Shown here in pieces: positions 35,455 through 45,055 of a stretch of DNA of 64,000 bases. Made by a program: the position numbers and the translations under genes. The first letter of the stretch is position 1. Each line of letters begins with the position of its first letter. This stretch comes from Symbiodinium sp. CCMP2592 (taxonomy: Eukaryota > Sar > Dinophyceae > Suessiales > Symbiodiniaceae), in the NCBI GenBank assembly GCA_905221615.1, contig CAJNDT010000512.1, positions 1 to 64,000 of the forward strand, read 5' to 3'. Below the pieces are notes generated by a model. That model had not been told where the DNA came from. It saw only the letters and a program-made list of their open reading frames with translations, and made no database searches.

Positions 35455-36135
35455 GGGGGACTGGACGTTTTTTTGTTTTTCATTGCGCTGCCCCCCCCCT
35501 CCAGATTTTTTTGTTTTTTTCTGGCGGCGGCCCCCCTTCCCTCCCGTCAGTGTTCTTGCCCCTCGGTCCTAAACCAGCTAAGAAGTGGGGACTGGACGTT
35601 TTTTTGTTTTTTTTTGCGCGGCCCCCCCTCCCCTCTTCCAGATTATTTTTTTTTTTTTTGTGGCGGCGGCCCCCCCCCCCCGGGACCTTTCCTTAGTATC
35701 AGTGTTCTTGCCCCTCGGTCCTAAACCAGCCAAGAAGTGTATGAAGCTTTCTGCTCTACAGGCATGTCGACAGGTAAAAAAAAAATAGATATATGACAGC
35801 CCTTGTTCTTGATGCACGTGTATGGGTATATATATATATAATGTATTCTCTTTATGTATGCACATGAAGATAATAACATCGTGTGCATGTCTAATGTTGG
35901 TTAAAATCTGGGCAGGGGAGTTTGAGGGTGGACTGGACGTTTTTTGGTTTTTTTTTGCGCTGCCCCCCCCCCCCTCCTCCAGTTTTTTTTTTTTTTGTGG
36001 CGGCTGCTTCCTCTTCCCCCCCGGGACCTTCCCTTAGTATCAGTGTTCTTGCCCCTCGGTCCTAAACCAGCCAAGCAGTGTATGAACTCTCCTGCTCTAC
36101 AGGCATGTCGACAGTTGAAGAAAATCTGGATATAT
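35455..36135. repeat. three-copy repeat with T, C and G homopolymers
   Basis: A unit with GGACTGGACGTTTTT, a long C run, a T run, GTGGCGGC, another C run, then AGTGTTCTTGCCCCTCGGTC occurs at about 35,460, 35,589 and 35,932. Homopolymer lengths vary and may be unreliable. Confidence 0.8.
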
Positions 36136-36242
36136 GACAGCCCTTGTTCTTGATGCACGCATATGGGTATATATATTGTATTCTCTTATGTAGGCACATG
36201 AGGATAATAACATCGTGTGCATGTCTAATGTTGGTTAAAATC
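35793..36242. repeat. direct duplication of about 112 bp
   Basis: TATGACAGCCCTTGTTCTTG through AATGTTGGTTAAAATCT occurs at 35,793-35,907 and 36,131-36,242. They differ mainly in the TA dinucleotide run. Together with the preceding repeat this makes a larger duplicated unit. Confidence 0.8.
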
Positions 36243-36319
36243 TAAAACACAGGAAAAGCATGAAAAACAGCAGCGTCGAAAATCACGGGCCCGTAATGTG
36301 TTATTTTCTGAAGAAAAAC

Positions 36320-36720
36320 ATTGCCAATGACCAGTCCCTGCCACAAAAGAAGTAGAGACCACACGAAACCGCTTTATGGGGGTTCTTGCGACGAAAAAAC
36401 AAAAGAACGAAAAGACAAAGAAAAACAACCCCTCCACTTTTTTTTTAGAAGCTTGCCGACAACAAAAAACCAGTCCCTGCCACAAAAGAAGAAGAGGCCA
36501 CACGAAACCGCTTTATGGGAGGTTTTTGCGAAGAAAGAAGAGAACGAAAAGACAAAGAAAAACAACCCACCCACTGTTTTGAGGGCTTGCCGACAAGAAA
36601 AAAGGGTTACCAATGACCAGTCCCTGCCAAAAGAAAAAAAGACCACACGAAACCGCTTATGGGGAGTTTTTGCGAAGAAATAAAAGAAAGAAAAAGCAAA
36701 GAAAAACAACCTTCCGCAGG
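36320..36720. repeat. about 125-bp tandem repeat, three copies
   Basis: CCAGTCCCTGCCA, CCACACGAAACCGCTT and AAAGAAAAACAACC recur at about 36,330, 36,455 and 36,610. Reading frames here are Lys- or Phe-rich shadows. Confidence 0.75.
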
Positions 36721-36749
36721 AGACGCAACAGCCTTTGTCCTTGAAGTCC

Positions 36750-37020
36750 CTCTTGAAGCCTTAGCCCCTTAAGCCCCCTTGAAGCCCCCTTGAAGCCCCC
36801 TTGAAGCCCCTTGAAGCCCCCCTTGAAGCCCCCCTTCAAAGCCCCCCTTTAAGCCCCCCTTCAAGGGGGCTTCAAGGGTTCGACCCTTCAAGCCCCCTTC
36901 AACGAAGGTCGAAGCCCCCTTCAGACCCCCTTGAAGGGACCGTGAAGGGTCACGCCCTTCAAGCCCCCTTGAAGGGGGTCTTGAAGGGGGCCTTCAAGCC
37001 TCCCTTCGCCGAAGGGCGGT
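36750..37020. repeat. GAAGCCCCCTT array, partly inverted relative to 35,130-35,400
   Basis: Tandem units of 11-12 bp, mostly CCCCCTTGAAG, turning into the opposite orientation (GGGGGCTTCAAG) near 36,865 and ending at the 35-bp direct repeat 36,993-37,027. Confidence 0.8.
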
Positions 37021-37027
37021 GGGCCCA
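36993..37027 (+). repeat. 35-bp direct repeat, left copy (hairpin)
   Basis: TTCAAGCC followed by a CCCTTCG/CGAAGGG hairpin and GGTGGGCCCA. It matches 44,552-44,586 with three differences. The pair bounds the tyrosine-recombinase block. Confidence 0.8.
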
Positions 37028-37312
37028 TCAGGGAGTTTGCCAGAGAAACAGATCATCTACGTACAACATGAGAACGTGTGACAGCCAAATAAGTAGACGT
37101 AAGCAGCGCACAATTTTGGCGTGGACGGGCCTCAAAGACAGCTGTGGCTGCACTTGGTCCAGTAAGAACGAAAGAATGACAAGAAGAGCCTGTACAGAAA
37201 GTAATAACTGCGCTATCGTTTGAAACAAGTCGGGACTTGCAGACTTAGCCGGCGTGGTCGTTCGACTGTGGTGTTCCTTCCAATGGCGTCCATTCGCAAT
37301 GATGGCAAGCAA
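37028..37312 (-). pseudogene. possible RT remnant with YVDD
   Basis: A 94-codon minus-strand frame ends SHVLMLYVDDLFLWQTP. VLMLYVDDL fits the RT catalytic strand of copia elements, but the rest shows no RT motif, so chance cannot be excluded. Confidence 0.25.
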
Positions 37313-37720
37313 CCAGTTGACGACTGACTGGCACGACTGCCTACGAGGTCACACAAGTGCACATAAGTCCTGGTAGCCAATGGCCTGGAGAAGCAATAAG
37401 CAAGTGGCTACAACTGCCACGAAAAGTCCAGCTCCCACCTGTGGGCCTCGCAAGCACTGTTTTGTAGCTCAATGTACTTTGACATAGCAGCTCGCGCACG
37501 TGGCAGGACAGCGTCAGATGGCTATGACGATCTCACTATAGGCCGGTTTCACCCGCGTTTTTCCATTCCACGATTATGGATCTTACAAGAGCAACACAAG
37601 AGCGTCAGCAAGACTGATGTTACAGGGCAAAAAGAAAAGACACGAAGGGCAGCCCAAAGTCCACAGAAGTCGCAAGAAGCAAAGTAAGGGCTGCATCGAG
37701 AAGTTCTGCAGGGTAGTTCT
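37313..37720. other. no gene recognised
   Basis: Unique-looking sequence without repeats or a convincing ORF. A CAGCTCGCGCACGTGG-like stretch near 37,487 has no assigned role. Confidence 0.5.
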
Positions 37721-38820
37721 TCTCAAACCCAGGTTTGAACAGCTATTTTTGAAGTTGTTCAAACCCAGGTTGGAACCTGGATTGGGAACCCAGGTTTGAA
37801 TCTGGGTTGAACGTCAGGGAACCTGAGTTCCAACCTGGGTTCAATCAGGTTGGAACCTGGGTTCATTCCTGGGTTGGAACCTGCGAAAATGGTTTGCTTC
37901 TCGGATTTTCATTTTGTATCTCTTCTGTTCGGTTTGTTCCTCTCTAGCGTTTTACGTTTTTTACGAAATGCAGAGAGTTAGAAGGTGCAGTCTCTTTCAT
38001 TTTTTTTAGATCTTCAATTCTCTTGATTGCGATGCTTCCGGTGCCGCGTCTGTTTTGCAAGCACTTTGGAGCTCCTACGATCGCAAGGCCTATGGGCTCC
38101 GCCCTCAAAATTGACAGGCCTCTCGAAGTAGGAATTCAACCTGGAGTGCTAGAACACTCCCCAGAGAGAGATGCGGCAGTGGTAGTGTGGTAAGAACTTC
38201 TGTTTGTATGCACAGCGAAATTACACATTGTTGTACATGAACTTATGGAATCCAGTCTATTTCGTGGCATTTATTTCGCTTTTTGCGGAGAATCCGCTGA
38301 AAGATTGTGCGGGTGTTTCTCTCTGTTCTGTTTCTGCTTCAAACCAACCCTAGGGTTACATCTGGGTGCTTTAAACTTGGAGTTCAAGCGAAAATAGAGT
38401 TTTTCAAACCCGAGTTCGGGTTAGAACCTGGGTTTCAAACCTGGGTTTGGAACCTGGATTTGACCTGGGTTTTAACCTAGTTTAAACCTGGTTCATTAAA
38501 TCCGGGTTCCAAACCTGCGTTTCAAACCTGGGTTCAAATCTGAGTTTAACCAGGTTCGAACCTGGATTCAACCCATCTGGGGTTAGAACCTGGGTTTCAA
38601 ACCTGGGTTTGGAACCTAGGTTTAACCTGGGTTTGAACCTAGGTTCCAAACCGGGTTAGAACCTGGGTTTCAAACCTGGGTTCAAACCTGGGTTATAACC
38701 TGGGTCTAAACCTGGGTCTAAACCTGGGTTTAACCCGGGGTTGAACCCAGGTTCGAACCCAGGTTCAAACCCAGGTTCAAACCCAGGTTAAACCCAGGTT
38801 TCAAACCTGGGTTCCCTGGG
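37720..38820. repeat. AACCTGGGTT degenerate repeat array, left
   Basis: Dozens of variants of (G)GTTNNAACCTGGGTT, itself nearly palindromic, in two clusters (about 37,724-37,890 and 38,395-38,820) around about 500 bp of other sequence. The same family reappears at 44,640-45,055. Confidence 0.85.
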
Positions 38821-39185
38821 TTGTTGTTGTTGTTCCCCCACTTGTTGAAGAGTAAGCGCAAGGAGGCTTTGGTGATGAAGCGCTCGGCAGCTTCCGTCAC
38901 TGAGGCTTCGGCCAGAAAGTGGTTCACCAACTCTTCAAGCTCTGTCAGCGTGGTGCAAGCTCGGGCGAACAAAGCGACGTCAGATGCTGAGAGCAACGCT
39001 GCAACAGTTGGTGGCACGTTGCATTCTGCCACAAGTTGCGTGAAGTCTGCCATGGCAATGTAGACCTGAAGCGGGGATATTGGAATTGTGAAATGAAGTG
39101 CTGAAGAGCTGCAGCTGGGGACCGAGCGAGACCAAGCGTTGTCCTGCAGAAAGAGAAGCAGAATGAAAGCACCAAGTGTGAACAC
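38730..39185 (-). CDS. hypothetical protein, truncated by AACCTGGGTT repeats
   Basis: A 151-codon frame. The compact part is MADFTQLVAECNVPPTVAAL... to ...KASLRLLFNKW (Met about 39,053), a helical, acidic region of about 75 residues. Before it lies hydrophobic sequence that is probably an intron (CTGCAG acceptor just upstream). After it the frame enters Asn and then Gly-Leu-Lys-Pro repeats encoded by the repeat array, so the real protein is cut off here. It could be the start of another recombinase-type mobile gene, since similar helical leaders occur in such dinoflagellate genes to my recollection, but that is weak. Confidence 0.35.
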   Translation of the reverse strand: MFTLGAFILLLFLQDNAWSRSVPSCSSSALHFTIPISPLQVYIAMADFTQLVAECNVPPTVAALLSASDVALFARACTTLTELEELVNHFLAEASVTEAAERFITKASLRLLFNKWGNNNNNPGNPGLKPGFNLGLNLGLNLGSNLGSTPG

Positions 39186-39777
39186 CTGTGGCCTGTACGC
39201 TGAGGATTCCCAGAGCGGGGAGCGAAGCTGTTGCTTGATCCGAGCGGAATATCATGTTAGAAAAAGGGCAGATCAAGCTCAAAGCGTGAACCTGATAGCG
39301 GGAAGCGGAGCTCGAGTGTGTGTGCTTCAGAGAAGCAGGGCTTAAATGCGCCCAACGCCCAGCGGGGCAGCCCTTGATAAAGACGGGCTGGCCAAAAGCG
39401 GGCCATTCGGTGCCGCCGAAGGATCAAGCGGGCGGAAGCAGGGGCATCATTGATGCCAGTTCCTGCCACCCCAGTTCCAGGACCCCCAAGCGGGTTGGTC
39501 TTCAAAGCCAGCCTGGTTTTGCCCCCAACTCTCATCGTAGCCTTGGCTCCGTTGTGAAGCGGCCGCATTCTGCTGCTCCCTTTACCACGGGCCCTTTTGC
39601 AGTCCCGCCGACACAAGTGGGTTGTGTGGTAGCTGTTGGAGCGGTCAGAAAAGGTGGCTTGACAGTGTCCAAGCGCACATTGGGAGCACTGCATCGGATG
39701 CCCAAAGCTGGACAAGCTGGAGAGTCGGGTTCCCCTCGCTGTCAAAAATGGTGTGCCCTAAGCGGCTGGCCGGGGCC

Positions 39778-40419
39778 TCACTCGCCAAAAGCGGCGCCCT
39801 GTTGCCCGTTGGCTTGGGCACCGTAGGCAGCAAAGCGGGCGAGCTGGGAGGCCTGGGTCTCCTTGACCTCAGGCTCCCGCTGCCACCTCTTTGCGTTGGT
39901 GGCCCCGTCGCCGCCATTGCCACTGGGAACTGGCACCGTGGTGTCAGTAGCGCCCCCATTGTCAGCACCAGTTTGAGCTTCCGTACAAGAAGCGGGGGTG
40001 GAAGCCGAAGGCGGAGAGGGCGCGGAAGTGGGCATGGCTGGCGGCAAGCTGTAGTCCTCCGCAGCGATCACGTTTTCGATGGGGTCCTCAGCGGGGGCCG
40101 GCGTTTTAGGCACGGCTGGGCCTGCATCTGCGGAGGCGCTTGCTGTGGCCGTCGAAAGCGGCTGCTGCTCCATTTGCCGCATAAAGCGGGCTTTCTCTTC
40201 GTCGTTCATGCTCTGGAGGAGCTTGAAGCAGCAATCCGCTGAGAGCTTGGCCATGATCCAAGACGGCAACAAAGCGGGATTAGGCAACATAAAGCTGAAC
40301 TCGAGCTGAGGAACCACCATGACAAGTTGTTGCAACGTCACAAGTGCGGGAGTGCTCAACACATGACTGTAAGCGGACTGCAGTGCAGAAGATCTTTTGC
40401 GAGCAAGAGAGAATGTCAA
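39778..40419 (-). CDS. hypothetical protein, helical N-terminus and low-complexity tail
   Basis: 213 codons. An N-terminal helical part (ALVTLQQLVMVVPQLEFSFM, then CFKLLQSMNDEEKARFMRQM) is followed by an Ala/Pro/Ser/Thr-rich tail and KRWQREPEVKETQASQLARF. It is not recognised. It lies downstream of the recombinase on the same strand and is full of CCGCT motifs. It may be a real exon of a larger gene, as the start is not supported by a leader. Confidence 0.35.
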   Translation of the reverse strand: MTFSLARKRSSALQSAYSHVLSTPALVTLQQLVMVVPQLEFSFMLPNPALLPSWIMAKLSADCCFKLLQSMNDEEKARFMRQMEQQPLSTATASASADAGPAVPKTPAPAEDPIENVIAAEDYSLPPAMPTSAPSPPSASTPASCTEAQTGADNGGATDTTVPVPSGNGGDGATNAKRWQREPEVKETQASQLARFAAYGAQANGQQGAAFGE

Positions 40420-40870
40420 GCAGCATCCAGGGAAGCAATGACACAGGCCCTGCGCTTACATAAGCGGGATTCGGGCGGAAAATGAACGAAAGCGGAAAAT
40501 TCGGAGATGCATCCACAAGCGGGGTGGCATCTAACCTCGCACACATTGTCCTTACAAGCTAAGCAAGTCATGCGAGAACCAGGGTGGGAAATGCATGCGT
40601 GTGCCACCCCTCAGCCCCCAAGAAGGTACCTGACCTCCCTACAAGGGGGCCGAGACACCTGTGAGGACGGGGCAAGCGGTCGTTGTTTCTCTGGTGAGAA
40701 GCTAGGAGCCGGACTCGCGTCTTCATGCCATGCGGCGTTGGCCTCCGAAGTGGGCACACTTGCCGGTTGAGGCTTCACTGGGCCTGATTCCTCCCCGTCC
40801 GAGTCCTCGAAGTGCTCCACCTGCGGGCGAGCATAAACACAAGTGGGAAGCTTGGCGCCCGAACTGGTAA

Positions 40871-42110
40871 TCACCGAACTGGACGCACGTGCTTCCCGTA
40901 GATCTGCGTCTTGACTCTCAAGTGCCAAGAAGGACTGGCAGTCGTCGCCCAGAACAAAGCAGGAAAGGGCCGGGCAGTATTCCTCCCACTGGAAACCTGA
41001 GGTCTCAACAAGTGAACAAGTGGTTCGACGAGCGGAGATTGGCCGCCCCTGTGCTGTGGTCTGGCGGGACGAAGCCCGGCGTGTATAGAACGCCAAAGCA
41101 GCCATTGTGCACGTAAAGCGGGCCACACGTCGTCGCGAGAATACAATTGAGCCGACCCAGGCGCCTTGTGGTGCCCCTGCAGAAAGCGGGATGAAAGCGG
41201 AATGGATAACTGACTCATCCAAGAGAGAAACGTAGTCTTGAGGCTGTGGAGAGTGCACTGGGCCGCCTGAGCCGGAGCGATACCAGAAAGCGAGAGCATG
41301 TAGCGAAGCTTCTGGAGAGCTTGTGAATAGGAAGCGGGCGCAAACCCCGATTCATTCCATAAAAAGAATAAGCAATCCGGCTCCGGCTGAAGTCCGAAGC
41401 GTGATCTGAGGTCGGCCCAGACAGCGTCCAGTGCTCCTAGCCAGTGGGAAGCCACGTCATGCCCCAGCTTTCAGCCGAGGAGAAGACGCCAAAGCTGAGG
41501 AGGCCCCAGGGGCAGCCCCCCTTAGTAGTCTTTGTTCGGTAGCAGATTCCTCGCAAAGTAAAGTTGCTGATCAGCAAAGCGGAGGCTGGCACCAATGGCC
41601 ACCAGAAAGGAACCGGCCCAAAGTCTGTCTTCCAAGCTGGCCTTACCGGACAGCAGGCTTCGCTCAAGAAAGGCTACAAAGGCCAAGGGGAGCGGAATAC
41701 TCTCCCTTTTCTCCTGGCTAGCCGGGTTGGAGAGCAGACTGAAAGCGGTGCCGTACAGATCTGGAAGACAAGAGATGGCCAAAAGCTTCTTGTACCAGCG
41801 GAGCGCCTTCAAAACGTTGATGCTGTTGAAAGAGGGCCGGCCTCCGAACCTCGCGACAAAGCGAAGAAAGCATCAAGAAACAGGCCTTGGTCGATCGCGT
41901 CCATGTTGCCACCGAGCTCCTCAAAAGCAGAGAAAAACAACTGGACTGAGCGGAGGTAGCGGGCGGCAGTGGTGTCGCTGACCTTGCTAAGCAAGCGGGA
42001 CTGGATAAGTGTCCCCTGCCGACTTCCTGCCAAAGCTGGTCAAAGAGGACCTTATTGCGTTCGTCGCATGCCTGATGATTGTCCTCGCTGGTCATCATTC
42101 CATCGGCTGG
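40871..42110 (-). pseudogene. tyrosine recombinase (Crypton/DIRS-like), frameshifted
   Basis: In minus-strand order: an N-terminal core-binding-like helix region (LLSKVSDTTAARYLRSVQLFF, about 41,985-41,925); KALRWYKKLL...; the Arg box GASLRFADQ (about 41,590-41,560); RTKTTKGG...FGVFSS...SWGMTWL (about 41,535-41,440); then SGFAPASYSQALQKLRYML, HSLKTTFLSW, FLQGHHKAPGSAQLYSRDD, giving candidate catalytic Arg, His-x-x-Lys, His and Tyr. Such enzymes cut and join DNA through a Tyr-DNA link. The pieces lie in different frames (breaks near 41,840, 41,560 and 41,450), so it is decayed or carries small introns. It lies inside the AGCGG zone. The subfamily is not settled. Confidence 0.6.
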
Positions 42111-42310
42111 TGTGCGCAAAGCCGGGGCCGACAGCACCTCGGGGAATCGCGACGCCGGCTGTAGCCTGTCGCGGAGAGGCCAAGGAAATTGATGCCTCAA
42201 CAGGAGTCTGCTGCCAAGTGGGACAAACGGCATAGGCCGAAGCATCATGAAAGCGCGGCGCCTTCGCCGCCGGTAAGTTCTTTGGAACAGACTGCTGAAG
42301 CGGCATTTTT

Positions 42311-42784
42311 AAATGCCTCGGGAAAGTAGGGCCGGGGCGGAGCCGAGCAACTGTGGGCTGGCGCCCGTGATGGCCCACCTGAAAAGGGGAGTTGTGCCTC
42401 AAGCACACCCTCGGAGCTCGCCAAGGGGGTGCGCTCGACGTAGAACACAAGCTGGGTCGAGGTGGGGTGGATCCCAGAGGCACAAACCGAAACGATGAAG
42501 TGCCCGAAGAAACCCCCGCGAAGACTGCTGGCTCAGCTTCTGGCTGTCCTTGCGGTGTAGCTGCCAGGATTTCCGATTTTCTTCAGTATTGCCCATTTTC
42601 ATTAACGGCATCGCCACCGCCGATTGTGCTGGCCAACAGGGCAGTTGGAGCATAATCAAAATTGCATTTTGAGCGAATTTGAACGAGTTTGAAACGATTT
42701 GTCCAAATTTGTACATAGCGAATGAGATTGGAGCCTGGAACAGTATATTGCAGAAACTGCATCGTTGTACAGCGTTTTGAGCTT
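42311..42784. other. no gene recognised
   Basis: A GC-rich stretch passing into AT-rich sequence with no convincing ORF or motif. It separates the AGCGG zone from the ATTG zone. Confidence 0.5.
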
Positions 42785-44540
42785 CTTGGATTGCATGCCA
42801 GTGATTGAATCTTAATTTTGCTTCTGCTTGCAGTCATTGACCAGCGATTGCGACGACAGCATTCTCATTGCGACTGATTGTGCCGTGGCATCCTCAGCGG
42901 CAGCGTCGCCGATTGACGCTGCTCAGCAATTGATCACTCAGGCTCGTGGAGTGATTGACAACTGGGATTCACCCAGGGTCATTACTTGGGCACAGACATT
43001 GATCTCAGTGCTCATGATTGGCATATTCAAGGAGACTTCGTCTACAGTAACATTGAGTCCTTGGATCAGCATTTACATGGACATGTTGGTATTGATGAGT
43101 CAGCATTGCGACTGAAGGCATTGACCAATCAGCGATTGCATTGGTCTGGATTCAATTGGAGCGTTCATTGGTTCTAGTAACCAAATTCTACAGCAGGATT
43201 GAGAGTGATTTGTTTCGCTTCAACATTGATCCAAGCTTGATCATCAACCAGCCGTTCATTGCGACTTCGTTGATCGCCTCCACATCCATGCGTCCGTCAT
43301 TGTCAAAGCTGATTGGAGATCGATGGTGGACATTGTCACCGGAAGTGGCAGTTGAAGGAACCATTGATTTGACGAGATTCTGGTTTTGTCCGGACATCGC
43401 GATTGAACACGGATTGATCAACGCATTGAGTCGGACTACATTGATCAAGGGAGCTATGCCGCCTGTATTGCCAAATGCATTGGCAGATCTCTGGCTGTGG
43501 ATTGCTCTACCCATTGAGTTGGAAAACAACTTGCTTTCTCCACAGGGATTGAACGTTGCAAGATTCAAGTGCCATCAATTGAACTTTGCATTGGCACCGT
43601 GGACTGCATTCTTCAAGTTAATGCATTGGGTCCGACAGGGTGTGATTGAATGGACTGAAAGCAACATGGCATTGATCCAGTTGAAGATGAGAGCAACGAA
43701 ATTGTCCAGCGAAATGAAGAACCATTCGGGCAAAGGCGGACAACTGAATTGGCACAATGTGTCGTACATTGGTTGCAGCTTCATGACCATTGACAACAAT
43801 TCCGCCAATGCCATTGTGACTCTTGATGCAGAAGAATTGAGCAGCTTGCTCATGTGGGAGTTGCCTCTCACGTGTCAGTCATTCTTTCAATTGTTCCACA
43901 TGGATTGCTGGATGGACATGATGCCGAGTGTGTCATTGAACCGACACCTCCGCATTCCATATGCGATGAGGCATGCGGTGATTGGGGAATCATCATTGCT
44001 GACCGCGGCCGCTCAGGAAGAACAAATTGAAACTGCTGTTTCCGACCGCATTGAACATCCAGACGGCAGAACGAGAATAATTGTCGAGTCAGGCACAACA
44101 GTACAGATTGGCCCATCGCAGCGCTCATTGCGCAAGCGAAGGGGCTCCCGCAATTGAGAGCGTGATTGCGGACAGACACCAGTGGATTTTGCTGCATTGC
44201 CCTAGGCAAGTCTGATTGTACACACCGAAGCAGATTTCTGCGGGATGACAGTACTTTCATTGATGAGCTCTGAGCATTGGCATCCACAATTGCTTTTCAG
44301 ATTTTAGCATTGGTGGACATTGCACAAGTGCAGTGTCCAAGGAACCGTGTTAGATTGTAGCATCAGTTCACTGCCATCATTGTGCATTTGTGCACCTTGC
44401 ACATTGGCTCAAGATTGATCTGATTGCTCGTGAAAAGATCGTCGACCGAGTGATTGCATTCTGAAGCTGATTGCATCCGCGTCCGTGCATTTGATTGTTG
44501 ATTGCATTCGGCACTCCAGTGAAGCTCACGAATTGTTCCT
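42785..44540 (+). other. ATTG-saturated zone
   Basis: By eye about 76 ATTG tetramers on the plus strand in about 1.75 kb, against about 7 expected; CAAT occurs about ten times. Flanking bases are mostly G, C or A before and A, C or G after (GATTGA, CATTGC and so on). Spacing is irregular (5-44 bases), so this is not a simple tandem repeat. Confidence 0.75.
43141..44157 (+). CDS. hypothetical 338-aa protein inside the ATTG zone
   Basis: Open from ATG 43,141 to TGA 44,157. It is not recognised. It is rich in Ile and Leu with several Trp (for example WWTLSPEVAVEG, LADLWLWIALPIELE) and ends in a basic tail RSLRKRRGSRN. ATTG motifs supply many of its Ile (ATT) and Leu (TTG) codons. The third phase, which would create TGA stops from ATTGA, appears mainly as TGG or TGC. 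This may mean a selected frame, or it may be chance in a TGA-prone sequence. No signal peptide or known domain is visible. Confidence 0.35.
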   Translation: MVWIQLERSLVLVTKFYSRIESDLFRFNIDPSLIINQPFIATSLIASTSMRPSLSKLIGDRWWTLSPEVAVEGTIDLTRFWFCPDIAIEHGLINALSRTTLIKGAMPPVLPNALADLWLWIALPIELENNLLSPQGLNVARFKCHQLNFALAPWTAFFKLMHWVRQGVIEWTESNMALIQLKMRATKLSSEMKNHSGKGGQLNWHNVSYIGCSFMTIDNNSANAIVTLDAEELSSLLMWELPLTCQSFFQLFHMDCWMDMMPSVSLNRHLRIPYAMRHAVIGESSLLTAAAQEEQIETAVSDRIEHPDGRTRIIVESGTTVQIGPSQRSLRKRRGSRN

Positions 44541-44551
44541 TGAATTTTTCA

Positions 44552-44586
44552 TTCAAGCCCCCCTTCGTCGAAGGGGGGTGGGCCCA
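44552..44586 (+). repeat. 35-bp direct repeat, right copy (hairpin)
   Basis: Matches 36,993-37,027 with three differences; CCCCCCTTCGTCGAAGGGGGG (44,558-44,578) forms a hairpin. Confidence 0.8.
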
Positions 44587-44639
44587 GCCCCCCGAACTTG
44601 GGGTTCGAACACCCCCCCAAAAACCTATGTAGGAGCACA

Positions 44640-45055
44640 ACAACCCAGACCCAGGTTTGAAACCTGGTTGAACCTGGGTTTTAATTTGGCTTAAACCTGG
44701 GTTCGAACACCGAGTAAACCAGGTTTAAACGAGTTATAACTCAGGTTTGAACCGAGGCTTGAAACGCAGGTTCTCCAGGTTTGGAATCCGGGTTTTCCTG
44801 AATCCAGGTTTAAGCTTCGAACTTGAATGAGGGGACCAGCCTCACACTAGTGTTTGAGGTTCAAACACCAGTGTTGTTAGTTTGGTGACACTTCAGGTTC
44901 GAACGTGATCGAGGGTTCGAACTGGCGTTTGAACTCTAGATTCGAACACTGGTGTTCGAAACTCGAGATTCGAACACCAGTATTCAACTTCCAGTTCGAA
45001 CAGTGTTCGAACCCTGAGTTCAACTCCAGTTCCAGGTGTTTTAAACTTGGGTAGT
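44640..45055. repeat. AACCTGGGTT / GTTCGAAC degenerate repeats, right
   Basis: First AACCTGGGTT variants as at 37.7-38.8 kb, then GGTTCGAACNCCAGT-type units from about 44,830. No gene. Confidence 0.75.

Larger units (their letters stand above)
39181..42310 (+). other. AGCGG-saturated zone
   Basis: By eye about 36 AGCGG pentamers, very often AAAGCGGG, occur on the plus strand in 3.1 kb, where roughly four would be expected. The complement CCGCT is rare on this strand. They occur at irregular spacing through coding-like and non-coding parts alike. Known subterminal transposase sites (such as the AAACGG of Ac) show similar short-motif clustering, but no function is shown here. Confidence 0.7.

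Noticed and set aside
35140-35724. Lys-Gly-Gly-Leu repeat protein of 194 codons
   Set aside because: It is the translation of a 12-bp tandem array with an open frame by virtue of the repeat; there is no leader or conserved tail.
44404-44413. Dinoflagellate spliced-leader relic (TTGGCTCAAG)
   Set aside because: Only the last ten bases of the leader match and they lie in the ATTG-saturated zone; upstream leader bases are missing and no gene follows.
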